This document shows positions 24,981 to 36,460 of a DNA stretch of 64,000 nucleotides, piece by piece. Positions within the stretch are counted from its first letter, which is position 1. Each line of letters starts with the position of its first letter. The notes under the pieces were generated by a model. That model ran no database searches. It had not been told where the DNA came from and worked only from the letters and a program-made list of their open reading frames with translations. Origin of the DNA: Brugia malayi (taxonomy: Eukaryota; Nematoda; Chromadorea; Rhabditida; Onchocercidae). Position numbers and translations under genes: made by a program. Location of the stretch: contig NW_025062293.1 in the NCBI RefSeq assembly GCF_000002995.4, forward strand, positions 22,641-86,640, written 5' to 3'.

Positions 24981-26130
24981 TAAATATATAAGACTTTACA
25001 GGTTTTGTTGGGAAATTTGTAAAAGAAGAAAAGATGGATCATTGTTTCTTAACAATCAATTTACTGTAATAAGTAATAAGAAAAATTAATCTTACTAAAT
25101 AAATTATTTGATAATATTAGCATGTTGAACTAATATCAGACGGCAATGATATCATTGTTATTTAAATAGTGCAAAAATTTCCAAATAATAGTAATTAATT
25201 AGAGTTTTCCAGAATTTTATTCATAGTGAGAATGGTAAGAAGTAAAGTATAAACAATACTGTAGATTAAATGGTGCACCATCGTGTGAAATTTCATAAAG
25301 ACAAGAAGAACTAATTAAAAAGACAATAGTTTCTAAGCCTAGTCCAAGCTTTGGAAGTATTGCGCTGGTAAGGACTTCAATTTAATATTCATTCTCATAC
25401 CACATGCCATACTATGTAAACATATTATATGCCATTTTATCACTAAAAAATTGAAAAACAGAAGCATTTCTGAAACTTACTATTTCATTATCCATTGTTT
25501 TGTGCCTTGCACATATCTAATGTTAGCTTAGTAAGAATATGATAACAATATTATAAAATGAATTTGTTTAAATTTGTGAAGCATATGATAATGCAATTAA
25601 ATGATGAGAACAACTGCGACATTAAACATGATTATTATATCTCTATGTAATAATACTTCTAATTATAATTTGCCTTTTTCGAGATGATAAAAATAATACT
25701 AAATGGATTAATTAAAGATTAGAAATTACATATCAGTTAATGGTGCTTTTAAGCATTTTCCATTGCAGATTCTCCTTTTTCTTCTGTAAATTTTATTCAT
25801 ATTAGAAAAATAATTTGTATCAATTAATTTTCTTTTTTCTAAATTAATTTTTAATACGTTAATCAGGCAATAATAAAATTATAACTAATTGGAATGAAAT
25901 GAAATTGGAATTTATACAATTGAATAAATTATCTTCCTGCATCATTTGCTAATGTCTTAGTGTAACTATATCTTATAAGTGATATCATTGCAAATTGCAA
26001 GCAGTTAGAAAGCATTTGCAATAATTTGTTTTATTAAAAAAAATAAAACATTTTTACAATATTAAACAATTATCTATGATGTTACTGCTAATAAAATTAT
26101 AAATGTTTTTATATAATGCAAACAAATAAT
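24981..26130. other. AT-rich spacer, no gene seen
   Basis: No coding pattern was found between the solo LTR and the stop codon of the EGF-protein gene. Confidence 0.5.
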
Positions 26131-29098
26131 TTACCATGCAGTTAACAATAAGCAAACAATTAGAACTGTTTTTTTCGATGAAAATTTTTCGACTCCAGCA
26201 AACGCTGGTCCTTTCCATGATAAACCATGATAAATTTGTATGGGTAGGCAACCATTATTTGCAGGATTAAATCCTAATTTACATACACAACTATAAGAAC
26301 CTTTCAAATTAACGCATTCCCAATTTTCTGAAAAAAATTATATTAGTGATATCATTAAATGATAGTAACTATCAATGGTAATTACTATCACTGTTGACAA
26401 CATTTGAATAATAACATTTTGTTATTTTTCATGAAATGAATTTAAAAATTCAATTAAAAAAGAAAAAATTAAATTGGGAAAACTTACCACCATGTGTTTG
26501 TTCGCAATTAATATACAAGCATTCATTAATATCCACACATTTATTCACATCAAATCTATAAAAAAAAAGTTAAAACAATTAATTTTGCAAATAATTATAT
26601 ATAATTAAACTCTTGAATACCAAAAAAAAAAGAACAAAATCAATTCCATTTTGAATAATTTTCAGAATAACAACTAAGATAGTGCGAAATTTAAATAATG
26701 GTGTAAACAAATAAGCAAATTGAAATGACATCATTGTATTTTCCATAAATAAAAAAGGGAGTGTTATTCACTTACCGAAATATATATCCCGGTTCGATAC
26801 AATCACGTGAGACATTCCATAAATTCCAATATATTCCGACAAGATCTTCATTATAATTTGATTTCAATACACATGTACCATTTTCTGGGCATGGTGACAG
26901 ATTACAACCATTTACACAAAAACTAAAAGTTAATGCAATTCATTCAGTAGTGAAATTATTACGCTACATATATATAAGTATAACAATAAGAATAATTAAA
27001 TGAGACAAAAGAATGATCGGATAAAATAAAGTTTTACCTTGATTTTGCGCATCGGAAAGGTTCCATATCAAAAGATCCTAATGTTATATGCGTAATTTGA
27101 TTGAATGTTAAATTTCTGGCTAACGCTCGACTAGGCCACTATAGTTACAACTTCTATTTACTTGTAAAAAACGAAATATTCTGCTTTATAATAAAAAAGA
27201 TTCGAATATTTTTTTAAAATAATTTAAATAAAGTTAAGAAAATTGAAATTGTAATAAATTAAAACAAATTTTTTAAATAATTTAAATAGTCAATTTAAAA
27301 ACTTTGAACTTACAATATACTCTTTTTCATTCGCTCCTTCATTTTCCGTAATTTCGTCCTGTTAAAAAAATAGTTTCAGTTTAGAAAAGCATAAAAATTT
27401 TAGCAAGCAAACAGTATATATATAGATTTCTTATTTCAAAATAAGAATTAGCATTGTAAATGATAACGTTGCAATCCAATTTATTTATCAGTTTTCTTTG
27501 TAAATACTATGAATTATTAGCTTAAATATTACAGAAGCTATAAACGGAAAATTTAAATCGAAAAATTCATAATTACAGTTTGAAAAGAAATACGATGATT
27601 AGAAATCAGATAATAAATTCAAATAATTTAATCATTTTCTTATTTTTTCGTTGATAAATGTCTTGTTAGTAGTGATAATTATGATAAAATGTTTTGACAA
27701 TTACTGAAACGGATGTAACAATTGGTTGAATGTTGCAATATGGTAGTTTTTCCAGAATGCTAATACTATTCATTGTCATCCAGCACAACAAATAAATAGC
27801 AGAAAAATCATAGTCAAACATTTCATGGTGAACTAATCGACGAATTTCACTCTTCCTTAATTACAACACTCTAATTATAGCAATACTATGTAATGGTAAA
27901 TAAGAATTTAGAATTGGAAACAAAAATTGGTTATTTTGAGATGTAAATTTAAAATTTAAGAGGATAAATAGAAAATACATATTTAATTAAAACAAATTAT
28001 TTAACAATCTTGCAATGGTTAAATGAGTTTGAATTTTCCCTAACAAAAAATATGAAACAGTAGTAATAGACCTTATAATAAATTCATCATAAATAACGGA
28101 TGTAAAAAGAAATACATTGCGCTTTTTAATATCATTCCAGATACTATCAATGCATAACTGAAATAAATATCATTTTATTTAGTTTCGAATTATATTATTA
28201 TTTAATCATCAGTTGCTCCAACTAAATCAAGTACTCAGACTTGATATAAAAATAGTCTGTTAAATTTCGCCCATTTCTAAATAACTTTTTAATATTTCCA
28301 ATTGCATTTCCGAACTATTATATTTTAAATTATGATCTTTATCAGTTGAAATCAAAATCATAGCATTCCACGTGATAAGTCAACGATCAATTTTCAACAC
28401 TTTCATGACTATGCCAAATTAGTGGTGTTAAAAGAATGTTTGAGAAAGATAAACAAAGTGTTAATCGGACGAAACAATATTTATGTCATGATAAACCTTC
28501 ATCAATTTTGAATTTAAAGATTTTAGAAAAATAATAATTTCGACACATGCTTAAATAACAAATTTTCTTAATTTCTCAACGAACACAGAGCAAGAACGGC
28601 TCAGAATATTGTCAGAAGTAACCAGTAAATAAAGCACACTAATTTGTAATTTATAACTATTTCATTTGAAAACTAAAATCAATTACTAACCTTAAACCCT
28701 TGAATGCATACTTCACGAAGATCATTAGAAAAATTAATCTGTGGAAAAGAATATATAAAATTACTATGCATAGTGGATGGCTGTTCAATCCACATTCGAT
28801 AAATTCGAGAATAAAATGCAAGCTGACCAAGTATATTCATATAATAGAGGCGCACATATTTTCTCATAGATTTTATCTCACTTAAAATTTAAAAAATATT
28901 GAAATTTCAGTGTTAATTAATAAAAACATTTAATAAATTGCATGAAAACATGCATGCATACCTCGCGTACTTTTTAAGTAATGTTTGATTAAAATCGCTT
29001 AAAAAAGCTTTTTCTTCTCTATGTTCAATAGATGCTAAATTGTGCAGTGTCAACAATAAAACAAATGACAGTTTAAGATTGAAACGACCGCTCATCAT
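26131..29098 (-). CDS. Secreted EGF-like protein with predicted GPI anchor (294 aa)
   Basis: Seven minus-strand exons join with matching phases: 28962-29098, 28691-28880, 27314-27358, 27038-27138, 26776-26922, 26488-26555 and 26131-26327; total 885 nt. The start MMSGRFNLKLSFVLLLTLHN is a signal peptide. Residues about 46-160 form a mostly unrecognised N-terminal domain. A cysteine-rich part follows (FRCAKSSFCVNGCNLSPCPE, about residues 147-166), then a calcium-binding EGF-like module starting DINECLYINCEQTHGG and ending SYSCVCKLGFNPANNGC; the D-I/V-N-E-C motif is the usual Ca2+ ligand pattern. The C-terminus ends in a short hydrophobic tail TVLIVCLLLTAW without a cytoplasmic part, which suggests GPI attachment, though a short membrane anchor is the alternative. 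The product should act at the cell surface or outside the cell. No break was found, in contrast to the galectin and DVE loci. Confidence 0.8.
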
Positions 29099-31199
29099 TT
29101 CATTTCAATCAGTATTTTCATTTTTTATCGGTGGGAAGAATGAAAACAAGCAATTCTTCCTCACTTGAAGTTTTTTCTTTGTTTATATTTAGGAAAAAAA
29201 TATGGGAATGATATGATTGAGGATAGAGCTGAGTCGTTTTATTGTTAAGTCTTGAAACAATAAAGAATAAAAAAATACATAATGATTATATCTGAAAGTC
29301 TTTCAGTTCTTTGATAAAATTTTAATTAAATTAATTTAATCATTTTAATTTACTAATTAATTCAAAATTTTCATTTTCTAACATTTTTAATGCATTCAGC
29401 CATCTGATTTTTTTCCATCAAACCATCAGAATAATAACGCTCGTATCCTTATGGAAGTAGTTTTCAATTTGAATTTCAAATTTTATTTATTCTTTTCCAT
29501 TCTTTTGCTCCTCAATTTCGTATGAATTTTTACAAGCTATTTATAAACAATTATTTTTGTCAATTCAATATTTCGGTGCAATATTGCTCACTTTTGTAAT
29601 AAAGTTGCAATGGACTGATAAATTAATAACTGATAAATTAAAAATATTTAAATTTTTTTGGACAAGAATTTCAAAAATACTAATTTATGAAGTGCAAGAT
29701 TTAAATTTTACGAATATAAATATTAAAAACATGAATGGTATAAAAGACTTATTGTCATTTCTAAATTCATTTGTTTTAATAACCATTGCTAGTTGTGGTA
29801 AATTGTAATTAAGATGGATGAGAAGAGACATAAATCATTCGTGAACAAAATGAAGAAGCTAATGTTTTCTCTGAATTGCTAATTTTTCTTCCGTTTTTTC
29901 TAAATTTTTTTTCCAAACTTTTTCTAAATGTTTTGTAATGATTGCACTTATTTTATCGTGAGAAAGAAATTGAGCAAAAAAAAATCATTGAACTCGATTA
30001 ACAGCAAAATAAACACTTTTTTGTTTTATTCATGTTTTTCCCGAAAACGATTTACCGAATAAGCAAATTTTGACAACTGATTGATTAATCGTTTCTTACT
30101 CCATTATCTCTAAAATTTTATAAAGAAAAAAAACATCAGATTTTCCACAAAAATTTATAAGTTGAAGTCGGAAAAAATTTTTACCTATATGAAATATGCC
30201 AAAACCTCAACCTTTCCTTTCATTAAAACAACTTATTTTGTCGCATTACTTGTTCCTCTAGCTTTTTCGTCAGTCACAAACTTTTTTCCATTTTCTTCTT
30301 CATTTATTTTAATTTTGTTCAAAAGTATGTTTTACTGAAACTAAAAGAAATTGAAAGAAGTAAATCTAGAATGAAATTATTTAATTTTAGTCATATAGTA
30401 TTGAATTGACATTGCCACTTGACTTATCATTAAAATGAGTTGGAGCAGATTTATGACAAAAATAAATTAAAATGTTATCATTAGTCAAAATGCTTGATTA
30501 TAAGAATTGAAAACGATTTCAGTTCCAACTCAAGGGATATCAACTAAAAATCTGGCAAAACCTTCACCTACATTTACACGTCGACTGCATTCTGCCTAAG
30601 TAAGTGACAAGAAGTTTCATACGAAACAAACTAAACGACAATGGGAATCAAAATGTTATTAAAGCATGTGAAATCCTTTCATAAATTTATTTGTCTTAAT
30701 CTTAAATAGCTTTAAATAAATTGCTATTAAACGCCTACATAATTTGATATTTTAATTTATATTACCATCTGATTAAATGTTGTTGAACTGATATTATCAT
30801 TTGATCTAATATTGACAAAAATATTAAGATTGTAATGATTAGATAAAACAAGCATTTAATGATAACAGAGTAACATTAATAAATAAAATTTAATAGATTG
30901 TCGACGATAAATAATTATATTATCTTAATTAATTTAAATTGAATTCGATTTCATTAATAATTAATTTATATTACTGTCTGATTATATAGTATTGAATTGG
31001 CATTGTTACTTGACTTATCATTAAAATGAGTTGGAGCAGATTTATGATAAAAATAAATTAAAATGTTCATCATTAGCAATTCACTAGAAATCAAGCATAT
31101 ATTTATTTCCTTCCTCATTAATTCACTCTCCCATTGATTATATTTAAATTTTTCCGATAAAAATTCTTAAGAATTATCATCTAATCTTATCACTAAAAG
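29099..31199. other. AT-rich intergenic DNA with one direct repeat pair
   Basis: A plus frame at 29557-29808 (83 codons) is dominated by Ile, Lys, Asn and Phe and is not convincing. Otherwise only the direct repeat pair described separately stands out. Confidence 0.4.
30393..31077. repeat. Pair of 94-bp direct repeats, 590 bp apart
   Basis: 30393-30486 and 30984-31077 share nearly the whole sequence from ATATAGTATTGAATTG to AAATTAAAATGTT, with a handful of substitutions and one small indel. The region between the copies (near 30735-30810) has weakly similar blocks (TGATATTTTAATTTATATTAC). They could be a local duplication or the ends of an unknown element. Confidence 0.7.
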
Positions 31200-31927
31200 T
31201 AAAGCAAAATATAACGCAAGTGGAAACGGCAATTATTTGAACAACTATTAGCCGGAATGTATCAGATATCGATCAGTTTTGGAAATTGGAACTTATTGGT
31301 GTGAAAGAAGAGCCAAAAGCAACAGACGACGATAAAGCGTTTATCTCAATTTAAAAGAAGCATCAGTAAACATAATGGGTGATATGAAGTTAGTTGGCCG
31401 TGGAAAGAAACAAAAATAAATTTTAAAAGTCATTATGGGTTATGTTTAAGAAGATTTAGGTCACTTATAGCAAGATTACGAGACGAACCAAAGTTACTTC
31501 AAAGCTACGATAACAGTATTTGAAAACAATTAGCGTGTGATAATATCGAAGAAGTTACCCCAGAAATGGATTAAGAAGGTATAATACATTATTTTTAATG
31601 ATATGAAGAATATATACGTAACAAAGAAACAAATAAAAGAATACATTATTCTTACATTTAACAAAGAAACAACAAAACTTAGAGTGGTATACGACGCTTC
31701 GGCCCATTTGAAAAAATTACAAAAGTTTAAACGACGTATTATAGCGTGAACCATCTACACTTCCAGATCTTTGTGAAGTATGGAAGCAATTACAAACCAA
31801 AACGGCGACAATTTCTTTCAAATAATTAATATCAATCGCTTTAGCAAATGGATGCGATTAGTAAGAACAATTATCACTAAGATTCATTAAACGAATCACA
31901 AAAAATAGATTCAAATAGATTGAACTA

Positions 31928-33214
31928 TTGCCGGATGTTGGCAACCCTATAACAATTTATGATTGTAAACTGGCTGAACAGATTTTAATAAAGCAGGCTC
32001 AAAATGAAAATTTTGACGAAGAGATGGAACTAAAGTTAAGCCTCTATTATTCAGTTAGTCGACTCGAAAATTATAGAGATCAGCTAGTCGACTCGAAAAT
32101 TCATCTTTGCCTGAAAAAACGAAACATCCACTTTACTTACCAAGACACAACGTTATTACACAACTTATTAAACATGAGTCACTATTTCACGCCGGAGTAG
32201 TACATATGCTACCGGAAATCAGGTAAAGTTATTAGATCCCAAGAGGCAAATCCGAAGTAAAACGAATTTTAAACAATTTTACCTATGTAAACGATGGTAA
32301 GCAAAACCTTTTATACTGCCGACAATACCAAATTTACCAGAAACGCGAGTGAAAAGATTAAGAACTTCCGAAAACATTGGAATAGATTATCTCGGACCGA
32401 TTTTAGTAAAATCAAATACAAGTACAATTAAAAAATGGATCGCGTTGTTTCTTGCTTTACGATGAGAGCTGTTCATTTGGAGATTGCCAACCATCTATCA
32501 GCCGAAACATTTATGCACATTGTTGGAAGGTTTATCAGTAGACGAAGTTATCCACACCAAATTATCAGTGACAACGCACTTCAATTTCAAACCGTATTCA
32601 GTGTAATAACTCAAGAATATGCAAAAATCAAGAATTTTTAGCAAAGAAAGGAATTCATTGGAAGAGCATTACGCCCCGAGCTCCATGGTGTGGTTTTTTT
32701 TTTTTTAGCGCTGGTTTAACGTTAGTAAGCTTAACAAACAGAGCCTTTGGAAGAGCGGTAGGAAGAAAATTACTACAAGAAAGAGACCTGGAAACCTTAA
32801 TAATGGTAATAGAAGGTGTATTAAACCCAAAATGTACAGCCAGAACCACACCACGGATAAACGAAGATGTATTATTAGATGAACTAGGAATTCCACGAGG
32901 AATTTGGAAACTAGCAAAAATAACAAGCTTAAAAAGGGAAAGAGACAGAAAAATAAGAGCTGTTGAATAAAACTTCCAAACGGAAATACAGTTATACGAC
33001 CCATAAACTTATATACCCTCTGAAACTGCAAGACACGAATGAAACGGAAATGTCTAAAAAAGATGAAAACGAATGTCCTAAGAGAGAAGGAAGCACGAAA
33101 GATGAACATGATATAAAAACACGAGATATCATCCAGAACGAGAAGTCACCTCACCATCCCAGATCCGGAATGTCGGCAAATAGGCCGAAGGTACTAAAGA
33201 ATAAAGAGAGGGAT
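31928..33214 (+). pseudogene. Broken BEL/Pao integrase of the second copy
   Basis: Open pieces at 31928-32200 (zinc-binding N-terminal region and preceding linker), 32435-32641 (core, with the second catalytic Asp in the ISDNALQF block) and about 32707-32968 (C-terminal part with RAFGRAVGRKLLQE and IPRGIWKLAK) lie in different frames. Near 32690-32710 the conserved W-G-G-x-x-E block is replaced by a T-run, so the catalytic Glu is lost. The final piece at 32963-33223 is lysine/glutamate-rich and ends in the LTR boundary. No env-like region is present, unlike the 15.9-kb copy. Confidence 0.7.
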
Positions 33215-33310
33215 TGTTTATAGTGTATATAGAATCTTATAGTTAATAAAAAACAAAGAAGGTTGCTAACAAAAGAGTCATCTTAACAAGCAACAAAACG
33301 AAAGGAAAAG

Positions 33311-33396
33311 AACAATGAGATAATAGAGTACAAAGGAAACGATGTGGATAAAAAAAACCAACATCGTTTCCTTTGTACGTCTATTATCTCATTGTT
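33311..33396. repeat. Near-perfect long hairpin in the LTR
   Basis: The left arm 33311-33345 and right arm 33361-33396 are reverse complements over 35 bases, with a single bulged base in the right arm. The 15-nt loop (33346-33360) is A-rich. GGATAAAAAAAA of the loop is repeated right after the right arm, as expected if one arm was copied back by a template switch. Confidence 0.85.
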
Positions 33397-33565
33397 GGAT
33401 AAAAAAAAAAAAACAAAAAAAAAAACCTGAACAAAAAAAGATATAAGCAGAAGAATTTCTCGATTAAATGTATCGACGAGTGGTGTTAAGGCGGGCTTAG
33501 GTCGAGTTAGATGAAAAAGGTTAGGAAGACAGGTAAGAAAGATTCGTTCTTAGGACAATAACGGA

Positions 33566-33588
33566 GGTTTAATTATCCAAGTTTGAAG
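33566..33588 (+). other. SL1-like sequence in the LTR of the second BEL/Pao copy
   Basis: GGTTTAATTATCCAAGTTTG followed by AAG differs from the nematode SL1 exon by one substitution (C to T) and one extra A. It is on the same strand as the integrase and lies 24 nt before the LTR end. Confidence 0.75.
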
Positions 33589-33978
33589 TGTGAAAAACAA
33601 TCGACGACAACAATGGAAATTTACTCACTCAAATTGAGTATTAAACGACGTGAATTACGAAAACGACAAAGAAATTCAACAGTAAGCACAATATTCTGGC
33701 AATAAACGACGATGTACAAGCAAAACGACAGTTATAATACTCAAGACAATTCAAGGATCAAGAAGGAAAGGGAAAGAAACAACAACAGTCAGCTCGACCA
33801 ATTCTACTGATTCTACTGTTAACGGAATCGAAGAAAAGAAACGTGATCAGAACATAAATTAAGTAGGAAATAATTATATAATCTCATTTCAAATTTCAAT
33901 ACACCTCTTCGTTGAATATAAGAATTTCAAAAAAATTTTTAGTGAAACTTCAATCTTAATTTCTTTTTTTTTTCGAAA

Positions 33979-35256
33979 ATGAAAGATTATCCTACACGAA
34001 CTAAACACGCTTGTATCACTGTTACAGGCTTGTTATCCAGTATGTATGCATTTGCGTCAGCTTTTGGATTGGCATTAAATGCAGTGATCACAAGATTATT
34101 TATCACTATTTTTGACAGTAATGCTTCTAAATGATCTTTTTTGAGTAAGAGGTCTTTGTCGCTGAAGCAAATTTTTGTCATGGAAGATTTGATCATTTAA
34201 TTATTAATTTTGAAAGTAGATTTTGTTCGAGGGAGATGTAGGTGTAAATATGTGGGGTAACAAAAAAATAAACCAATGTCTTTATTAGAAGTAATAGGGT
34301 AATACTTGATAGAGAACAGTTGAAATTGAACTCAACTGGTTTTTGGTAACAAATTACACACACTAAATCTTTTAACAAGAGTGACCTTTCTACAGCAATT
34401 ATATCTTACATTATATGTGTTAAAATGTTAGAGTGGTTTATAATCAAACATTTTTGTACAAAGGATAAATTGTCTAGACATGATAATAAGTTATTTCAAC
34501 AAAAAGTTACAATGAATATCACAAAGGAAAGTACAATGGGTTGTCTAGACATTATGATGGGTGGCTACTATAATGGGTTGCAGTAGACATTACATGATAG
34601 ATGATCATAGTATGTAAATTGATATAAGATTAAAGGTCAGTTAAACGCCTACGATGAATTGTAAAAAAATTAATAGATTGCTATATTAAGCATTATTAAC
34701 ATTTAGTGCTTCGCGATAATAAAAACCACAAATTTTTCTCAGTATCTTACAGTTAAATAGTTATAATGAAAGAGCGCTTTTTTTTTTTTATTTTTTTTTA
34801 CCCAGTAATGAAATGATTCAAGTACTAGATTTCTTTTTTTTGTAAAGCAAAAGATTAATGCTGTGATGGATTACAAAGCAAAGGATTACAAAAATGATAC
34901 AACAAATTAGAGTTATTTCGCACACTGAAATAAGCTTGATTGTAGAATCTTTTTTATCTAGATGCACCTTTGGATGGAATTTCTGACAAAATCGATACTG
35001 GAACATTGGCTATTTTACTAAGTGCTGCTCCTGCTTTGTTAGTTGCAGGTTCAGTAATCGGTATTATTGCGCCGGTGGACAAATTTTAGTAGCCCTTGTT
35101 GCTATAATCATGACTATTATGATGACGATGGTTATTTCATGGATGTGCTATGTTTATCCTATCACTCATCACCTTAAGCATAATCATCATTTTATCACCC
35201 TGTTTATCCTTGTGGTTTTATTCAACACACTAAAGAGTATTTCGATGGATGACTAA
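33979..35256 (+). CDS. Small multi-pass membrane protein (about 130 aa)
   Basis: Exons 33979-34117, 34962-35048 and 35090-35256 join in phase: a phase-1 donor GACA|GTAATG meets CTAG|AT and GCAG|GTTC meets TTTTAG|TA. The ATG-initiated N-terminus MKDYPTRTKH is polar. A first hydrophobic segment TGLLSSMYAFASAFGLAL is followed by a loop with APLDGISDKIDTG. A second hydrophobic block AILLSAAPALLVAVALVAII runs into IMTIMMTMVISW, then a His-rich loop THHLKHNHH and a last helix TLFILVVLF; stop after ISMDD. This implies three to four membrane helices. The second intron would be only 41 nt. The alternative is an unspliced frame with a one-base shift near 35075, where GSVIGIIAP is also protein-like. The family is not recognised. 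Confidence 0.55.
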
Positions 35257-35804
35257 GAGAACTGATTACCTATAGCTTTTTGTATTCGTTCTTTTTGCTT
35301 TCTTTATGCTTACAGCATGTTATAAAATCTATTTTAAAAATTTACATTTTGAAAAAGAAGAAAAATAAAAATTAAGGCAACGAAAAACAGTGGTTTAAGT
35401 TGAAAGATGGTAAATGTGATAAAAATGAAAATACTCTTGCATGCATGATGCAAAATTACAAATGGGAGAAGGGGAACATACTTGGTCTATTTGATTTTAC
35501 ATACATAGAGTTTTACTTAATTGGTGAAAAGCTTTACTCTTAGGGATGAATTTTAGGAAATATTACAAAATAAATTGATCATTTCTTTTTTTCAGACAAA
35601 CACCGATAAAGAGATAACACAGCAATATTTGGAAGGAACTGTTTCTTCTCGTTCCTTCTCTGTTTGGAAACTTTTGCATTTTCATTCATACTCTTAATTC
35701 ATGTAAGTATGATACTCAGACGTTAATCACAATTCATGGATCGTGATTAATTCATTCTCATTCATTCATTTATTCTCACTCATTCATTCATTCATTCATC
35801 CAAC
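35257..35804. other. Spacer before the 9-bp repeat
   Basis: No gene was seen. From about 35750 the sequence becomes CATT/ATTC-rich and imperfect, a transition into the pure repeat. Confidence 0.4.
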
Positions 35805-36433
35805 CATTCATTCCATTCATTCCATTCATTCCATTCATTCCATTCATTCCATTCATTCCATTCATTCCATTCATTCCATTCATTCCATTCATTCCATTCA
35901 TTCCATTCATTCCATTCATTCCATTCATTCCATTCATTCCATTCATTCCATTCATTCCATTCATTCCATTCATTCCATTCATTCCATTCATTCCATTCAT
36001 TCCATTCATTCCATTCATTCCATTCATTCCATTCATTCCATTCATTCCATTCATTCCATTCATTCCATTCATTCCATTCATTCCATTCATTCCATTCATT
36101 CCATTCATTCCATTCATTCCATTCATTCCATTCATTCCATTCATTCCATTCATTCCATTCATTCCATTCATTCCATTCATTCCATTCATTCCATTCATTC
36201 CATTCATTCCATTCATTCCATTCATTCCATTCATTCCATTCATTCCATTCATTCCATTCATTCCATTCATTCCATTCATTCCATTCATTCCATTCATTCC
36301 ATTCATTCCATTCATTCCATTCATTCCATTCATTCCATTCATTCCATTCATTCCATTCATTCCATTCATTCCATTCATTCCATTCATTCCATTCATTCCA
36401 TTCATTCCATTCATTCCATTCATTCCATTCATT
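35805..36433. repeat. Long, nearly pure 9-bp tandem repeat (ATTCATTCC)n
   Basis: About 70 uninterrupted copies of ATTCATTCC. Because the unit is a multiple of three without stop codons, it makes artificial open frames on both strands (Ile-His-Ser and Met-Asn-Gly repeats). The purity suggests recent expansion. Confidence 0.95.
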
Positions 36434-36460
36434 TTCAATACATTTTTGCCGTTTACTGCT

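Larger units (their letters stand above)
31200..33612 (+). mobile_element. Degenerate BEL/Pao element, second copy, with 3' LTR
   Basis: Fragments appear in the normal pol order. Near 31273-31350 is the protease/reverse-transcriptase linker (FWKLELIGVKEEP...DDDKAF). Near 31380-31520 is the start of Pao-type reverse transcriptase (SWPWK, then LRDEPKLLQSYDNSI). Near 31676-31780 is RVVYDASA. Integrase follows from about 31928 and an LTR from 33215. Most of the reverse transcriptase core and RNase H between about 31850 and 31930 are deleted. The element is on the same strand as the 15.9-kb copy and its integrase is related to it, but its LTR is of a different type (TGTT...AACA). Confidence 0.75.
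33215..33612 (+). repeat. Probable 3' LTR of the second BEL/Pao copy
   Basis: A polypurine tract (AAAGAATAAAGAGAGGGA, 33196-33213) is followed by TGTTTATAGTG at 33215. A matching right end GACGACAACA falls at 33603-33612, giving TGTT/AACA termini. The right boundary is less certain (CGACA at 33609 is an alternative). It contains a long hairpin and an SL1-like sequence. Confidence 0.55.
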
